From assembly GCA_021739635.1 (NCBI GenBank), contig JAIPBH010000002.1, positions 1 to 64,000 of the forward strand: a DNA stretch of 64,000 nucleotides. Direction: 5' to 3'. Below, piece by piece: positions 42,640 to 54,264 of the stretch. The first letter of the stretch is position 1. Each line of letters starts with the position of its first letter. Below the pieces are notes generated by a model. It saw only the letters and a program-made list of their open reading frames with translations, made no database searches and was not told where the DNA came from. Source of the DNA: Flavobacteriaceae bacterium. GTDB taxonomy: Bacteria > Bacteroidota > Bacteroidia > Flavobacteriales > Flavobacteriaceae. A program made the translations under genes and the position numbers.

Positions 42640-44607
42640 TTATTTTAGACTCTCTAAACAATTTTGCTTTAAGTCATCTTGAATTTTTCTTTTTAAAAGG
42701 AAAAATGTTAAGAAGTAAATTGGCAATCCAAGAAGAATTAAAATGATACTTGGTTTTCTTTTTGGCTTGTTTATGGTCTTATAAAAGGTATTTATATTTA
42801 AATAACTTTTTATATAATAAATGATATAAAGAAGCAGAGAAATTAAACTAAATTGAATAGATGCTGAAGCTAACGATGGTAATTTATTATTTCTAAACAC
42901 AAAAAAGAGGATTAATAATATAACACCTATAATGTATAATGCCATAGAAAACTTAGTATGATCATTAAAATCAGTGCTAATTTTTTTAGATAACTCAAAT
43001 TCGTCTTTAATATTAATACCGTTATTTTTTAATTGATTAAAATCGATACCTCTTGAATTTAAAATTTTGATAGCTTCAAAACGATAGGATTCATCATAAT
43101 TAAGTGCTTCATAATTTTTAACAACATCATACAGTTTTTCGTTTGTAAATGATGTTAAAAATTTATAATCTAAATCTTTATCGGTATTTATTTTTAGAAG
43201 TTTTTTAATGGGTTCAATAAAATTATCAAAGCCAAATAAACCTTTATCTTCAGTAGCTCTTTTGGTAAGAATAATACCAAGAGGAAGCATAATTAATGTT
43301 GAAAACCAAGTAGCAATTACCGGATTAAATGTGCCGTTTTTTGCACTATTTGTTGCAAAAATTCCAATAAAATGATAGGTTAAAAATAACAAAATAGCGA
43401 TAACTAAAGGTAAACCAATACCACCTTTTCTTATTAATGCCCCTAAAGGTGCGCCAACAAAAAATAAAATAATACACGCAAATCCTAACGCAAGTTTTTC
43501 ATGTAAGGCAATGACATGTTTATTAAAATTTATAGTTGCAATTTTAAAACCAGCTTTTCTGGTATTAATTATTTGATTGGTACTTCTTGTTGTATTTAAG
43601 GCTATATTAACAATTTGAGCTTTGTTTTTAGTTTCAAAAATATCTAAAATATTTCCTTTGTAAATGGAGTCTGTTTTTTTAAACTTTTCTTTTTTTAGTG
43701 AGGTATTAAAAGCACGGTCATATATAGTTTTTGAAAAATCGGCATATTCTTCTTTTGTTTTTACTGTTAAAGAATCTAACGTATAATCTAAATCAGTAAC
43801 ATTTAACATGTTGTATTTATTGGTAATAGATTTATCATCATCTAATTCTGTTTGAGCATTTAAAAAAGATAAATCAATATTTATGGTATATTTTTCAAAT
43901 GTACTCTTGGCAAAAGGAGCATTATTTTTCTCTCTAATATTTTTTGCTCTTAAATCGTGATAGTAATTCCCATCTACAAGCACTAGCTTTAAAACATTTG
44001 AGGTTTCTGCACTTATCAGTTCACCTGTTTTAGACTTTATAGTAGTAGCATTGGTTCTTCCGTCTGAGCCTTTAATATGAATAATCACATCTTTTAAGTA
44101 TTGACCTCTATCACCACTTCTATCATTGAATTTGATACTGTAAGTGCCAATTTCATTAAACTGCCCCTTTGCTAAATACATAGCAGGTTTTAATTTTGCA
44201 ATGTTTTTTCTAAGGTTGAATGAATTGTATTCTGCCAAAGGAATTACGTTATTTGAAAAGAAAAAGGTTGTTATCCCAAGAATGACAATAAAAACACTTA
44301 ATCCAGACATAGCTCTCATCAGTGAAATTCCAGTAGATTTCATGGCGGCAAACTCATAATTTTCAGCTAAATCGCCAAACACCATGATGGAGGCTAAAAG
44401 TATGGTTAGTGGTAATACCAAAGGAATAAGCTTTGGCATAAAATAAATTAAGAATTTAAATATAATTTCAATATCTAAATCTTTACCAGCTAATTCCCTT
44501 ATATAAAGCCAAATAGTCTGTAATACAAAAATCAGCATGAGTATTAAAAACACGCTGATAAAAGTTTTAAGATACGAGGTTAGTATGTAACGGTCTAATA
44601 TTTTCAA
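42640..44607 (-). CDS. LptF/LptG family permease
   Basis: A 655-residue YjgP/YjgQ family membrane protein, probably part of the lipopolysaccharide export complex LptBFGC. N-terminal helices (ILDRYILTSYLKTFISVFLI, PLVLPLTILLASIMVFGD) are followed by a periplasmic domain of about 230 residues and three further helices (LALGFACIILFFVGAPLGAL). About 180 additional C-terminal residues with further helices make it longer than E. coli LptF, as is common in Bacteroidota. It follows lolA by 7 bp. Confidence 0.85.
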   Translation of the reverse strand: MKILDRYILTSYLKTFISVFLILMLIFVLQTIWLYIRELAGKDLDIEIIFKFLIYFMPKLIPLVLPLTILLASIMVFGDLAENYEFAAMKSTGISLMRAMSGLSVFIVILGITTFFFSNNVIPLAEYNSFNLRKNIAKLKPAMYLAKGQFNEIGTYSIKFNDRSGDRGQYLKDVIIHIKGSDGRTNATTIKSKTGELISAETSNVLKLVLVDGNYYHDLRAKNIREKNNAPFAKSTFEKYTINIDLSFLNAQTELDDDKSITNKYNMLNVTDLDYTLDSLTVKTKEEYADFSKTIYDRAFNTSLKKEKFKKTDSIYKGNILDIFETKNKAQIVNIALNTTRSTNQIINTRKAGFKIATINFNKHVIALHEKLALGFACIILFFVGAPLGALIRKGGIGLPLVIAILLFLTYHFIGIFATNSAKNGTFNPVIATWFSTLIMLPLGIILTKRATEDKGLFGFDNFIEPIKKLLKINTDKDLDYKFLTSFTNEKLYDVVKNYEALNYDESYRFEAIKILNSRGIDFNQLKNNGINIKDEFELSKKISTDFNDHTKFSMALYIIGVILLILFFVFRNNKLPSLASASIQFSLISLLLYIIYYIKSYLNINTFYKTINKPKRKPSIILILLGLPIYFLTFFLLKRKIQDDLKQNCLESLK

Positions 44608-44614
44608 GAGCTAC

Positions 44615-45250
44615 TTAATCTAATTTATTGATGTAGTAATCTTTGTATTTATTAGCATCAAAGGTAAATAAGGTTTTTGATAAAGGCTCATTTGTTTTGA
44701 AAGAATTCACAGTAAGTGTTGTTTTGGTTCCGTTTTTACCAATTTGAATTAAATTATAGATATGTTTGGTTTGTGAATCAATACCAAGAAGGATGTTTTT
44801 AATTTCAGAATTAGAATCAATAGGAATTAATTTTACATATTGAATTTTTCTGCCTTTTACATCTTGAAGAATATCTAATGTACTAGTATAACCGTTTTCA
44901 TAGAAAGACAGCATTTTACTTGGTGCAATCAAATCTTCATCATCATCTTTGTTAGTTGAAACAGTTACTTCTTCATCTTCAGGGCTAATATTGTATAATG
45001 TTTTTCCATCAAACAAACGTGTAACACCAAGAATGTTTAATTTGTATTTATCGCCTTGTAAAACAACATTACCTCTAGTTTCTTGTTTAATGTTTTCAGA
45101 AGTATTTTCTAGTACATATTTAAAGTCAATAGAAATGTTTTGATAACTATTTACTTTATCTGATACATCTTTTAATAATCCTTTTCCACTTTTTTGTGCA
45201 AAACTGTTCACGTTAAGTAGTACAAAAAGTACTAATACCAAATGCTTCAT
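44615..45250 (-). CDS. lolA: LolA-like outer-membrane lipoprotein carrier
   Basis: A protein of 211 residues from MKHLVLVLFVLLNVNSFAQ (signal peptide). The LolA fold is shown by ISIDFKYVLENTSENIKQ, RGNVVLQGDKYKLNILGVTR and DGKTLYNISPEDEEV. LolA carries lipoproteins across the periplasm. An ATG 18 bp upstream would overlap ftsK by 11 bp; I prefer the internal ATG because it directly begins the signal peptide. It lies between ftsK and the LptF/G-type gene, an envelope cluster. Confidence 0.85.
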   Translation of the reverse strand: MKHLVLVLFVLLNVNSFAQKSGKGLLKDVSDKVNSYQNISIDFKYVLENTSENIKQETRGNVVLQGDKYKLNILGVTRLFDGKTLYNISPEDEEVTVSTNKDDDEDLIAPSKMLSFYENGYTSTLDILQDVKGRKIQYVKLIPIDSNSEIKNILLGIDSQTKHIYNLIQIGKNGTKTTLTVNSFKTNEPLSKTLFTFDANKYKDYYINKLD

Positions 45251-45257
45251 TTTTTTA

Positions 45258-47642
45258 TTAATTTTCATTTTCTAATAGTCTGTCTAAAGACGTTAAATCA
45301 CTAACTAAAACTTGTCTGGCTTTACTGCCTTCAAACGGACCAACAATACCAGCAGCTTCTAATTGATCAATTAATCTGCCTGCACGGTTGTATCCTAATT
45401 TTAGTTTACGTTGTAAAAGAGAGGCAGAACCTTGTTGAGCCGTTACAATAACTTCTGCTGCTTCTCTAAATAGTTTATCTCTATCTGATATATCTATATC
45501 AAGACTTGTGCCGCTTTCTTCACCTACATATTCTGGTAGAAAATAGGCATCAGGATACGCTTTTTGTGAACCAATAAATTCAGTTATTTTTTCAATTTCG
45601 GGTGTATCAACAAAAGCGCATTGAACTCTTATTAAATCATTGCCTTGCGTGAAAAGCATATCGCCTCTACCAATAAGTTGGTCGGCACCAGAACCATCAA
45701 GAATGGTTCTTGAATCTATTTTTGAAGTTACTCTAAATGCAATTCTAGCAGGGAAATTGGCTTTAATAATACCTGTTATTACGTTTACAGATGGTCTTTG
45801 AGTCGCAATAATTAAATGAATACCAATGGCACGAGCTAGTTGAGCTAAACGCGCAATTGGTGTTTCTACTTCTTTGCCAGCTGTCATGATTAAATCAGCA
45901 AACTCATCAATGACTAAAACAATATATGGTAAAAATTGATGACCTTCGTTAGGGTTTAATTTTCTTGCTTTAAATTTTACATTATATTCAGCAATGTTTC
46001 TACATAAAGCATTTTTAAGCAATTCATAACGGTTATCCATCTCAATACATAATGAATTTAATGTATTGATAACCTTGGTATTATCTGTTATAATGGCATC
46101 TTCACTATCGGGTAGTTTTGCTAAATAATGACGTTCAATTTTATTAAAAAGTGTTAGCTCAACTTTTTTAGGATCTACTAAAACAAACTTCACTTCGGCA
46201 GGATGTTTTTTATAAAGTAAAGAAGTTAATACAGCATTAAGCCCAACCGATTTTCCTTGACCAGTAGCACCAGCCATAAGTAAGTGGGGCATTTTTACTA
46301 AGTCTACCACAAAAGTCTCATTACTAATGGTTTTTCCTAAGGCAATAGGAAGTTGCATATCAGAACTTTGAAACTTTTTTGAAGCAATTACGGAACGCAT
46401 AGAAACTACTGTGGCATTTTTATTTGGCACTTCTATACCTATAGTTCCTTTTCCAGGAATTGGGGCAATAATACGGATACCTAAAGCAGAAAGTGATAAA
46501 GCAATATCATCTTCAAGATTTTTAATTTTTGAAATCCTGATACCAGCATTTGGTACAATTTCATAAAGAGTTACCGTTGGACCAATAGTAGCTTTAATAC
46601 TGGCAATACCTATACTATAATTGTTTAAAGTTTCAACAATTTTATTTTTATTGTCTTCAAGCTCTTCTTGATTGATTGTGATGCTTTCAGAGTCATATTT
46701 TTTTAACAACTCTAAATGTGGAAACTGGTAATTTGCTAATTCTAAAGTTGGGTCAAACAAACCAAAATCTTCAACCAACTTGTTGGCCAAATTATCTGTT
46801 TCAGAAAGTTCTTCCTTGGCTTTTTCAACCACCATTTCAATGTCAGATTCAAAAGGTTCATCCTTTATTTGAATGTCTAATTCAGGTTCGGGTTTAGGTT
46901 TAGACTCTTTTTTTATTAATGGTTTAACGTCTTCTAAAGGGATATCTAAAGCAGACTTAATAGCTTCAGCCTCAAGAGATAAATTATTGTCTAATGCAAT
47001 AGTAAAATCTTCATTTTTATCAGGGTCATTGAAACCATCTTTTAAATCATTTTTTGCTGATTTAAATAAATGAATAAAATTTTCGGGTGTCAATTTAAAT
47101 CTGATAGCAAGAAATACAATTAAAACAAAAAGAAGTAAAAAAACAGTTCCAATTTTGCCTAAATAATCTTGTAAATATGAATTTAGTTCAAAACCAATGG
47201 TTCCACCAAGGGTCTCATTAAAATTACTGAAAAACCCAAAAAAGACAGATAACCAAATTATGGTTAATAAACCCCAAATCCAATGACTTCTTAGTTTTGC
47301 TTTGTTAGTATCTAAAAGAATGTATAAGCCTGACAGAAAAATTAATCCTGAAAATATAAAAGAAGCAACACCAAATCCTCGTAAAATAAAAAAGTCACTC
47401 AACCAAGCACCAGATTTATTAAGCCAGTTATCAGCTTTTATTTCACGCGATGTAAAATTTGAAATGGTACTTTGATCTGCTTTTCCTGTGAAGAAAAAAG
47501 AGATGAAAGCTATACACAATAATATGCCAAAAATAACTAAAAAGCTCCCTAAAATAAGCTTTTGCTGGCTTGACAACTTGAAGCTTAAAAGTTTACGTGT
47601 TTCTTTTGGAGTTTTATTAGTTTTAGTTTTATTGTTCGCCAT
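45258..47642 (-). CDS. ftsK: DNA translocase FtsK
   Basis: A 794-residue translocase with four N-terminal membrane helices, an acidic linker (about 200-310), the alpha and beta motor domains with Walker A GATGQGKS and Walker B FVLVDPKKVELT/IVLVIDEFADL, and a C-terminal winged-helix gamma domain (LQRKLKLGYNRAGRLIDQLE) that reads KOPS sites. It pumps DNA at the division septum for chromosome dimer resolution. The shorter linker than in E. coli is usual in this phylum. Confidence 0.95.
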   Translation of the reverse strand: MANNKTKTNKTPKETRKLLSFKLSSQQKLILGSFLVIFGILLCIAFISFFFTGKADQSTISNFTSREIKADNWLNKSGAWLSDFFILRGFGVASFIFSGLIFLSGLYILLDTNKAKLRSHWIWGLLTIIWLSVFFGFFSNFNETLGGTIGFELNSYLQDYLGKIGTVFLLLFVLIVFLAIRFKLTPENFIHLFKSAKNDLKDGFNDPDKNEDFTIALDNNLSLEAEAIKSALDIPLEDVKPLIKKESKPKPEPELDIQIKDEPFESDIEMVVEKAKEELSETDNLANKLVEDFGLFDPTLELANYQFPHLELLKKYDSESITINQEELEDNKNKIVETLNNYSIGIASIKATIGPTVTLYEIVPNAGIRISKIKNLEDDIALSLSALGIRIIAPIPGKGTIGIEVPNKNATVVSMRSVIASKKFQSSDMQLPIALGKTISNETFVVDLVKMPHLLMAGATGQGKSVGLNAVLTSLLYKKHPAEVKFVLVDPKKVELTLFNKIERHYLAKLPDSEDAIITDNTKVINTLNSLCIEMDNRYELLKNALCRNIAEYNVKFKARKLNPNEGHQFLPYIVLVIDEFADLIMTAGKEVETPIARLAQLARAIGIHLIIATQRPSVNVITGIIKANFPARIAFRVTSKIDSRTILDGSGADQLIGRGDMLFTQGNDLIRVQCAFVDTPEIEKITEFIGSQKAYPDAYFLPEYVGEESGTSLDIDISDRDKLFREAAEVIVTAQQGSASLLQRKLKLGYNRAGRLIDQLEAAGIVGPFEGSKARQVLVSDLTSLDRLLENEN

Positions 47643-47784
47643 TAATGCGTTGTTATTTTAAACAAAAATACAAATTACTACCATTAACGAAACTATATTT
47701 TAAAAAATTGCAAAACAGAGTTAAGATACCTATTTAAAATATTACAAATCCTTCAAGAACAGCTTATTTTTTAAAGTAATTTTT

Positions 47785-48153
47785 TTAAAGAAACCGTGGA
47801 ATATATATAATTAAACCAATAGAAATTGAAAAAAAAGATGCTATTAAAACAGCACCGGCCGATATGTCTTTAATGAGCCCTATTTTTTTATGGTTTTCTG
47901 GATGAATAAAATCTGCTACTTCTTCAATAGCGGTGTTAATGCCTTCTATACTCATAACCATTCCAATAGCTATAATTTGAGCAATCCATTCGGTTTTTGA
48001 AATATTAAAATAAAACCCTAATAAAGTAATTATTATAGCTATAACAAACTGAACTTTAATGCTAGCTTCAGTTTTTAATAGATATATAGCTCCCTTTAAG
48101 GCAAATCCAATACTTTTTATTCTATTGATAAAAAAGGATTCCTTTTTAGTCAT
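47785..48153 (-). CDS. dgkA: Diacylglycerol kinase family protein
   Basis: A 122-residue trimeric-type membrane kinase: three helices, with the catalytic motif IEGINTAIEEVADFIHPENH and the C-terminal KDISAGAVLIASFFSISIGL. It phosphorylates diacylglycerol or undecaprenol for phospholipid or cell-wall recycling; which one is not evident. It is 18 bp downstream of tpx on the same strand. Confidence 0.9.
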   Translation of the reverse strand: MTKKESFFINRIKSIGFALKGAIYLLKTEASIKVQFVIAIIITLLGFYFNISKTEWIAQIIAIGMVMSIEGINTAIEEVADFIHPENHKKIGLIKDISAGAVLIASFFSISIGLIIYIPRFL

Positions 48154-48171
48154 TTATGAAATTTGATTTTT

Positions 48172-48672
48172 TTATTTTAAAGCTTCAAGTGCTAGAGTAT
48201 AATTAGGCTCGTTTACAATTTCAGAAACTTGTTCTGTATAAGTAACTATACCTTTTTCATTCACTATCACTACACAACGAGAATTTAAAGCTTCTAATGG
48301 TCCTGTAACAAAATTAAGCCCATAGGTTTTACCAAAACTACCGTCTTTATAATCAGATAGGCTAATAACATTTTCTAAACCTTCAGCACCACAAAAGCGT
48401 GCTAAAGCAAAAGGTAAGTCGCGTGAAATACAAAGCACTTTTGTGTTTTTAAGATTGCTAGCTTCTTTATTAAACTGTCTTACAGATTGTGCACACGTTC
48501 CAGTGTCAACACTTGGAAAAATATTTAAAACTAAATTAGATCCTTTAAAATCATTTAAAGTTTTAGTAGATAAATCTGTTGCGGTTAATTTAAAATCAGG
48601 GGCTACACTTCCAATGTTTGGTAAGTTTCCAGATGTTTCAATTGCATTTCCTTTAAGAGTAACTGTTGCCAT
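48172..48672 (-). CDS. tpx: Thiol peroxidase
   Basis: A 166-residue atypical 2-Cys peroxiredoxin: NIFPSVDTGTCAQSVRQFN holds the peroxidatic Cys, and LPFALARFCGAEGLENV holds the resolving Cys of Tpx. It reduces lipid and hydrogen peroxides with thioredoxin. It is divergent from katG across 273 bp, part of a peroxide-defence neighbourhood. Confidence 0.95.
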   Translation of the reverse strand: MATVTLKGNAIETSGNLPNIGSVAPDFKLTATDLSTKTLNDFKGSNLVLNIFPSVDTGTCAQSVRQFNKEASNLKNTKVLCISRDLPFALARFCGAEGLENVISLSDYKDGSFGKTYGLNFVTGPLEALNSRCVVIVNEKGIVTYTEQVSEIVNEPNYTLALEALK

Positions 48673-48933
48673 TTTCTTGTTTTTTTAATAAGCTATAAAA
48701 GTACTAATAATTATAATTTTACGGCTATTTATATTTAAAATTGTTTGCGAAATTATAGTAAATAATTTAGAGTATTCAAAAATAAGTCTTATGTTTTAGA
48801 GTGGTTTAATTATTAGTGTAAACTATTGAAAAATATATTACTATAAATTTTTTCAATTATAACATAATTTATAAAAATATAATAAGGCTGTTTTTCGATT
48901 AGTAATTCTTAAATTTAGACTATTCAAAATTAA

Positions 48934-51192
<2,259 letters not shown>

Positions 51193-51207
51193 GTACATAA
51201 AAACAAA

Positions 51208-51236
51208 AAACCACTTCATTTGAAGTGGTTTTTTTA
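51208..51236 (+). terminator. Terminator of katG
   Basis: AAACCACTTCA pairs with TGAAGTGGTTT around a 2-nt loop, followed by T5. It also lies at the end of the convergent DUF6952 gene, where an A-run precedes it, so it may act in both directions. Confidence 0.85.
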
Positions 51237-51251
51237 TTCATTTTATTTTTC

Positions 51252-51509
51252 TTATTTATCAATGGAACCTAGTACACGAGACATAAATGTATTTAATGCC
51301 TCTTTTTTTGGTGTCCCTTCTTTAACCATTTTGTTTACTTCAATGGCTCCATACATATTTGAAATAAGCTCTCCAATAACATCAAGTTCTTCATCTTTTA
51401 ATGAGGAAACTTCTGTTAAACTTTCAAGTGTTTCAATGGTTTCAACAACAAAATCTTCGTCGTTTTCTTCAATAAACTGCGTTAAATGTTTAATTATTGG
51501 TAATTTCAT
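51252..51509 (-). CDS. DUF6952 family protein
   Basis: An 85-residue acidic helical protein (IKHLTQFIEENDEDFVVETI, LESLTEVSSLKDEELDVIGE) that I recognise as DUF6952, commonly encoded after thioredoxin and peroxiredoxin in Flavobacteriaceae. It overlaps the thioredoxin gene by 20 bp. No function is known; the context suggests a link to redox defence. Confidence 0.7.
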   Translation of the reverse strand: MKLPIIKHLTQFIEENDEDFVVETIETLESLTEVSSLKDEELDVIGELISNMYGAIEVNKMVKEGTPKKEALNTFMSRVLGSIDK

Positions 51510-51804
51510 CTACTAAGTCTTTTAAAACTTCAAATTTATTTGTTTGAACTTGATTTACAAAGGTGCCATTTTTAAAAGTGGCAAATGTTGGTAAATTATC
51601 AACTGTTGCTAATTTTCTAGATTCTGGAAATTTTTCAGCATCAGCAATAACAAATGTGATGGTTTCATTTTCTGAAGCCAATTTTCTAACTTTTGGTTTC
51701 ATAATTCTGCAATTACCACACCATGTAGCCGAATATTGTACAACTACAGTGTCATTATTTGCAATGATATCTTGCAAATTATCTATTTCTAATTCTTGAA
51801 GCAT
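51490..51804 (-). CDS. Thioredoxin-family protein with WCGNC motif
   Basis: From MLQELEIDNLQDII this is a 104-residue thioredoxin with ATWCGNCRIMKP: the active-site pair is C-G-N-C rather than C-G-P-C, which would raise the redox potential. NLPTFATFKNG provides the cis-Pro. The frame stays open for 31 codons upstream, but those overlap the peroxiredoxin gene and lack thioredoxin features. It is 5 bp after that gene, so it probably serves as its reductant. Confidence 0.85.
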   Translation of the reverse strand: MLQELEIDNLQDIIANNDTVVVQYSATWCGNCRIMKPKVRKLASENETITFVIADAEKFPESRKLATVDNLPTFATFKNGTFVNQVQTNKFEVLKDLVDEITNN

Positions 51805-51809
51805 AGATA

Positions 51810-52454
51810 TTAATTTGCTAATGTTGCTAAATATTCTGCAGTTGAATTTCTGTCGGCTTTCATAGCCTCTTTGCCTTCTTCCCAGTTTGCTGGACAAACT
51901 TCACCTTTTTCTTGAACATGGGTTAAAGCATCTATAATGCGTAAAAATTCATTCACATTTCTACCTAATGGCATGTTGTTAATACCTTCATGTTGAACTG
52001 TACCTTCTTCATCAATAATATAAGTAGCTCTGTAAGTTACATTATCACCTTCAACGGTTACAACACCTGTTTCTTCATTATACTGCTCATTTGAAATATC
52101 TAAAATACCTAATGTTGAAGCTAAATTTCTATTAGAATCAGCTAAAATTGGATAGGTAACACCTTCAATGCCACCATTATCTTTAGGAGTATTTAGCCAT
52201 GCAAAGTGAACTTCAGCAGTATCACAAGAGGCTCCAATGACTATTGTGTTACGTTTTTCAAACTCACCTAATGCTGCTTGAAATGCATGTAATTCTGTTG
52301 GACACACAAAAGTGAAATCTTTTGGATACCAAAATAAAAGTACTTTTTTCTTATTGTTAACAGCTTCTTCTAAGACGTTTACCTTAAAAGTATCGCCCAT
52401 ATCATTCATTGCGTTAACGTTTAAATTTGGAAATTTTTTCCCTACTAATGCCAT
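51810..52454 (-). CDS. 2-Cys peroxiredoxin (AhpC/Prx type)
   Basis: A 214-residue typical 2-Cys peroxiredoxin with the peroxidatic site DFTFVCPTELHAFQ and resolving Cys in GEVCPANW. GGIEGVTYPILAD and the C-terminal tail resemble the sensitive eukaryote-like class. It heads a unit with thioredoxin and DUF6952. The upstream gap to the NhaC gene is about 200 bp and contains AT-rich promoter-like sequence. Confidence 0.95.
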   Translation of the reverse strand: MALVGKKFPNLNVNAMNDMGDTFKVNVLEEAVNNKKKVLLFWYPKDFTFVCPTELHAFQAALGEFEKRNTIVIGASCDTAEVHFAWLNTPKDNGGIEGVTYPILADSNRNLASTLGILDISNEQYNEETGVVTVEGDNVTYRATYIIDEEGTVQHEGINNMPLGRNVNEFLRIIDALTHVQEKGEVCPANWEEGKEAMKADRNSTAEYLATLAN

Positions 52455-52658
52455 ATTAAAAATATTAAAATGTTATAAATTTATTTTGTGCAAAAATAGG
52501 GTGAGAATACAATATTATAATGACTAGTTAATTACTAATATTTATACAACAATAGCTTAAAAAGATAGGTTAAAAATAACCAATGAAATTTTACTAAATT
52601 GATAAAAATAAGTATATAAAAATATCAACCTAACAAAAAGGAAAGAATTGTGTGATAA

Positions 52659-54140
52659 TTAATCTTTTGCTAATTCTTTAATTTTAATTTTTAGTGCTGC
52701 AAATAAAAGCGTTGTAAAAGGACTTAACCAATTAAATATAGCATACCCAGCATAATGCATAGTATCAACACCTAAAACACCGCTTTGATAGGCACCACAA
52801 GTATTCCAAGGCACTAAAACAGATGTTACAGTTCCGCTATCTTCTAAAGTTCTAGACAAATTTTCTGGAGCTAAACCTTTATCACTAAAAGCTTTTGCGT
52901 ACATTTTACCTGGTACTACAATAGCCAAATATTGATCACTTGCCGTGATGTTTAATGCTAAACAACTAGCAACGGTGCTTGCGAATAATCCAAAAGTAGT
53001 ATGAAATAATTTTAATAATGCTTTACTAATTGTTGTCAATGCACCAATAGCATCCATGATACCACCAAATACCATGGCGCAAAGAATAAGCCAAATTGTT
53101 CCCATCATTTTAGCCATGCCACCAGCTTTAAATAAGCCTTTTAAAGCGTCATTATCAGTTGGAATAAAAGTGTCTGTTGTGATGGCATTCATAATACCTT
53201 TATAGCCTGTAGAAAAATCTAAGTTAGCGCCTCCACCAATAGCAATTACTATGTTTGGTTGAAATATGAGAGCAGCAATTCCACCTAAAATAGTTCCAAA
53301 AAGAAGAGCAATTAATGGTGGTGTTTTTTTTACAATTAAAACAATTACAATTACAGGAACTACAAACAACCATGGACTTACATTAATTGCAGATTTAATA
53401 GATTGTAAAATTTCATTAGTATCAGCACTACCATTAGGTTCAAGATTTAAACCAATAATTACAAATACTATAAGTGTTATTATAATTGTTGGTACTGTTG
53501 TAATGAGCATATATCTAATATGTGTGAATAAATCTGTTCCAGCCATAGCCGGTGCTAAATTTGTAGTGTCACTCATAGGAGATATTTTATCTCCAAAATA
53601 AGCGCCAGATAAAATGGCTCCTGCCGTCATACCAAGTGGAACACCTAAAGCATCTGCTATTCCAATTAATGCTATACCCACAGTTGCTGAAGTTGTCCAA
53701 CTGCTTCCTGTTGCAACTGAAATTATGGCGCAAATAATAACACATGCTGCAAGAAAAATGGTTGGGTTTAAAACTTGTAAACCATAATAAATCATAGTTG
53801 GTATAATGCCACTTATTAACCAAGTACCAGCTAAAGCACCTACCATCAACAAAATAAGTATAGAACTTGCAGTTGATTTTACATTTTCAGCAACTTCTTC
53901 TATCATTTGTTCAAATTTTACTTTATTAAATACACCAACAATGGCTGCAACTGCGCCACCTAATAATAAAATAAATTGATTTGAACCACTCAGGGCATCT
54001 TCACCAAACGTATATACATTGTATGCCAACATACCAACCAAGGCAATAACAGGAATTAAAGCTTCCCATATATTTAGGTCTTTATTTTCTACAATATGTT
54101 CATCTTGTGGGACTTTTGGTTTAATGTCTTGGCTTTCCAT
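52659..54140 (-). CDS. nhaC: NhaC-family Na+/H+ antiporter
   Basis: A 493-residue protein with about 12 membrane helices. The family signatures are VATGSSWTTSATVGIALIGI, GAYFGDKISPMSDTTNLAPA and LVPWNTCGAYQSGVLGV. It exchanges sodium (or lithium) for protons at the inner membrane, fitting a marine or saline habitat. It is a single-gene unit on the minus strand. Confidence 0.93.
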   Translation of the reverse strand: MESQDIKPKVPQDEHIVENKDLNIWEALIPVIALVGMLAYNVYTFGEDALSGSNQFILLLGGAVAAIVGVFNKVKFEQMIEEVAENVKSTASSILILLMVGALAGTWLISGIIPTMIYYGLQVLNPTIFLAACVIICAIISVATGSSWTTSATVGIALIGIADALGVPLGMTAGAILSGAYFGDKISPMSDTTNLAPAMAGTDLFTHIRYMLITTVPTIIITLIVFVIIGLNLEPNGSADTNEILQSIKSAINVSPWLFVVPVIVIVLIVKKTPPLIALLFGTILGGIAALIFQPNIVIAIGGGANLDFSTGYKGIMNAITTDTFIPTDNDALKGLFKAGGMAKMMGTIWLILCAMVFGGIMDAIGALTTISKALLKLFHTTFGLFASTVASCLALNITASDQYLAIVVPGKMYAKAFSDKGLAPENLSRTLEDSGTVTSVLVPWNTCGAYQSGVLGVDTMHYAGYAIFNWLSPFTTLLFAALKIKIKELAKD

Positions 54141-54205
54141 AAAAGGTGTAAGTTTATTTTGAAGTGTAATGTTACGCTTTTAGAATAAAAATAACAAATA
54201 CAAAA

Positions 54206-54232
54206 AAAGCCAAAAGGGTTAATTTTGGCTTT
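54206..54232 (-). terminator. Terminator of the methionine gamma-lyase-like gene
   Basis: AAAGCCAAAA pairs with TTTTGGCTTT around a 7-nt loop; on the minus strand it is followed by a T-run. It lies 32 bp beyond the stop of the upstream gene. Confidence 0.8.
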
Positions 54233-54264
54233 TAAAATGATAATTTTAATAATATTTTAGGATT

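Noticed and set aside
51490-51897. Longer thioredoxin starting inside the peroxiredoxin gene
   Set aside because: The upstream 31 codons are antiphase peroxiredoxin sequence without thioredoxin features.
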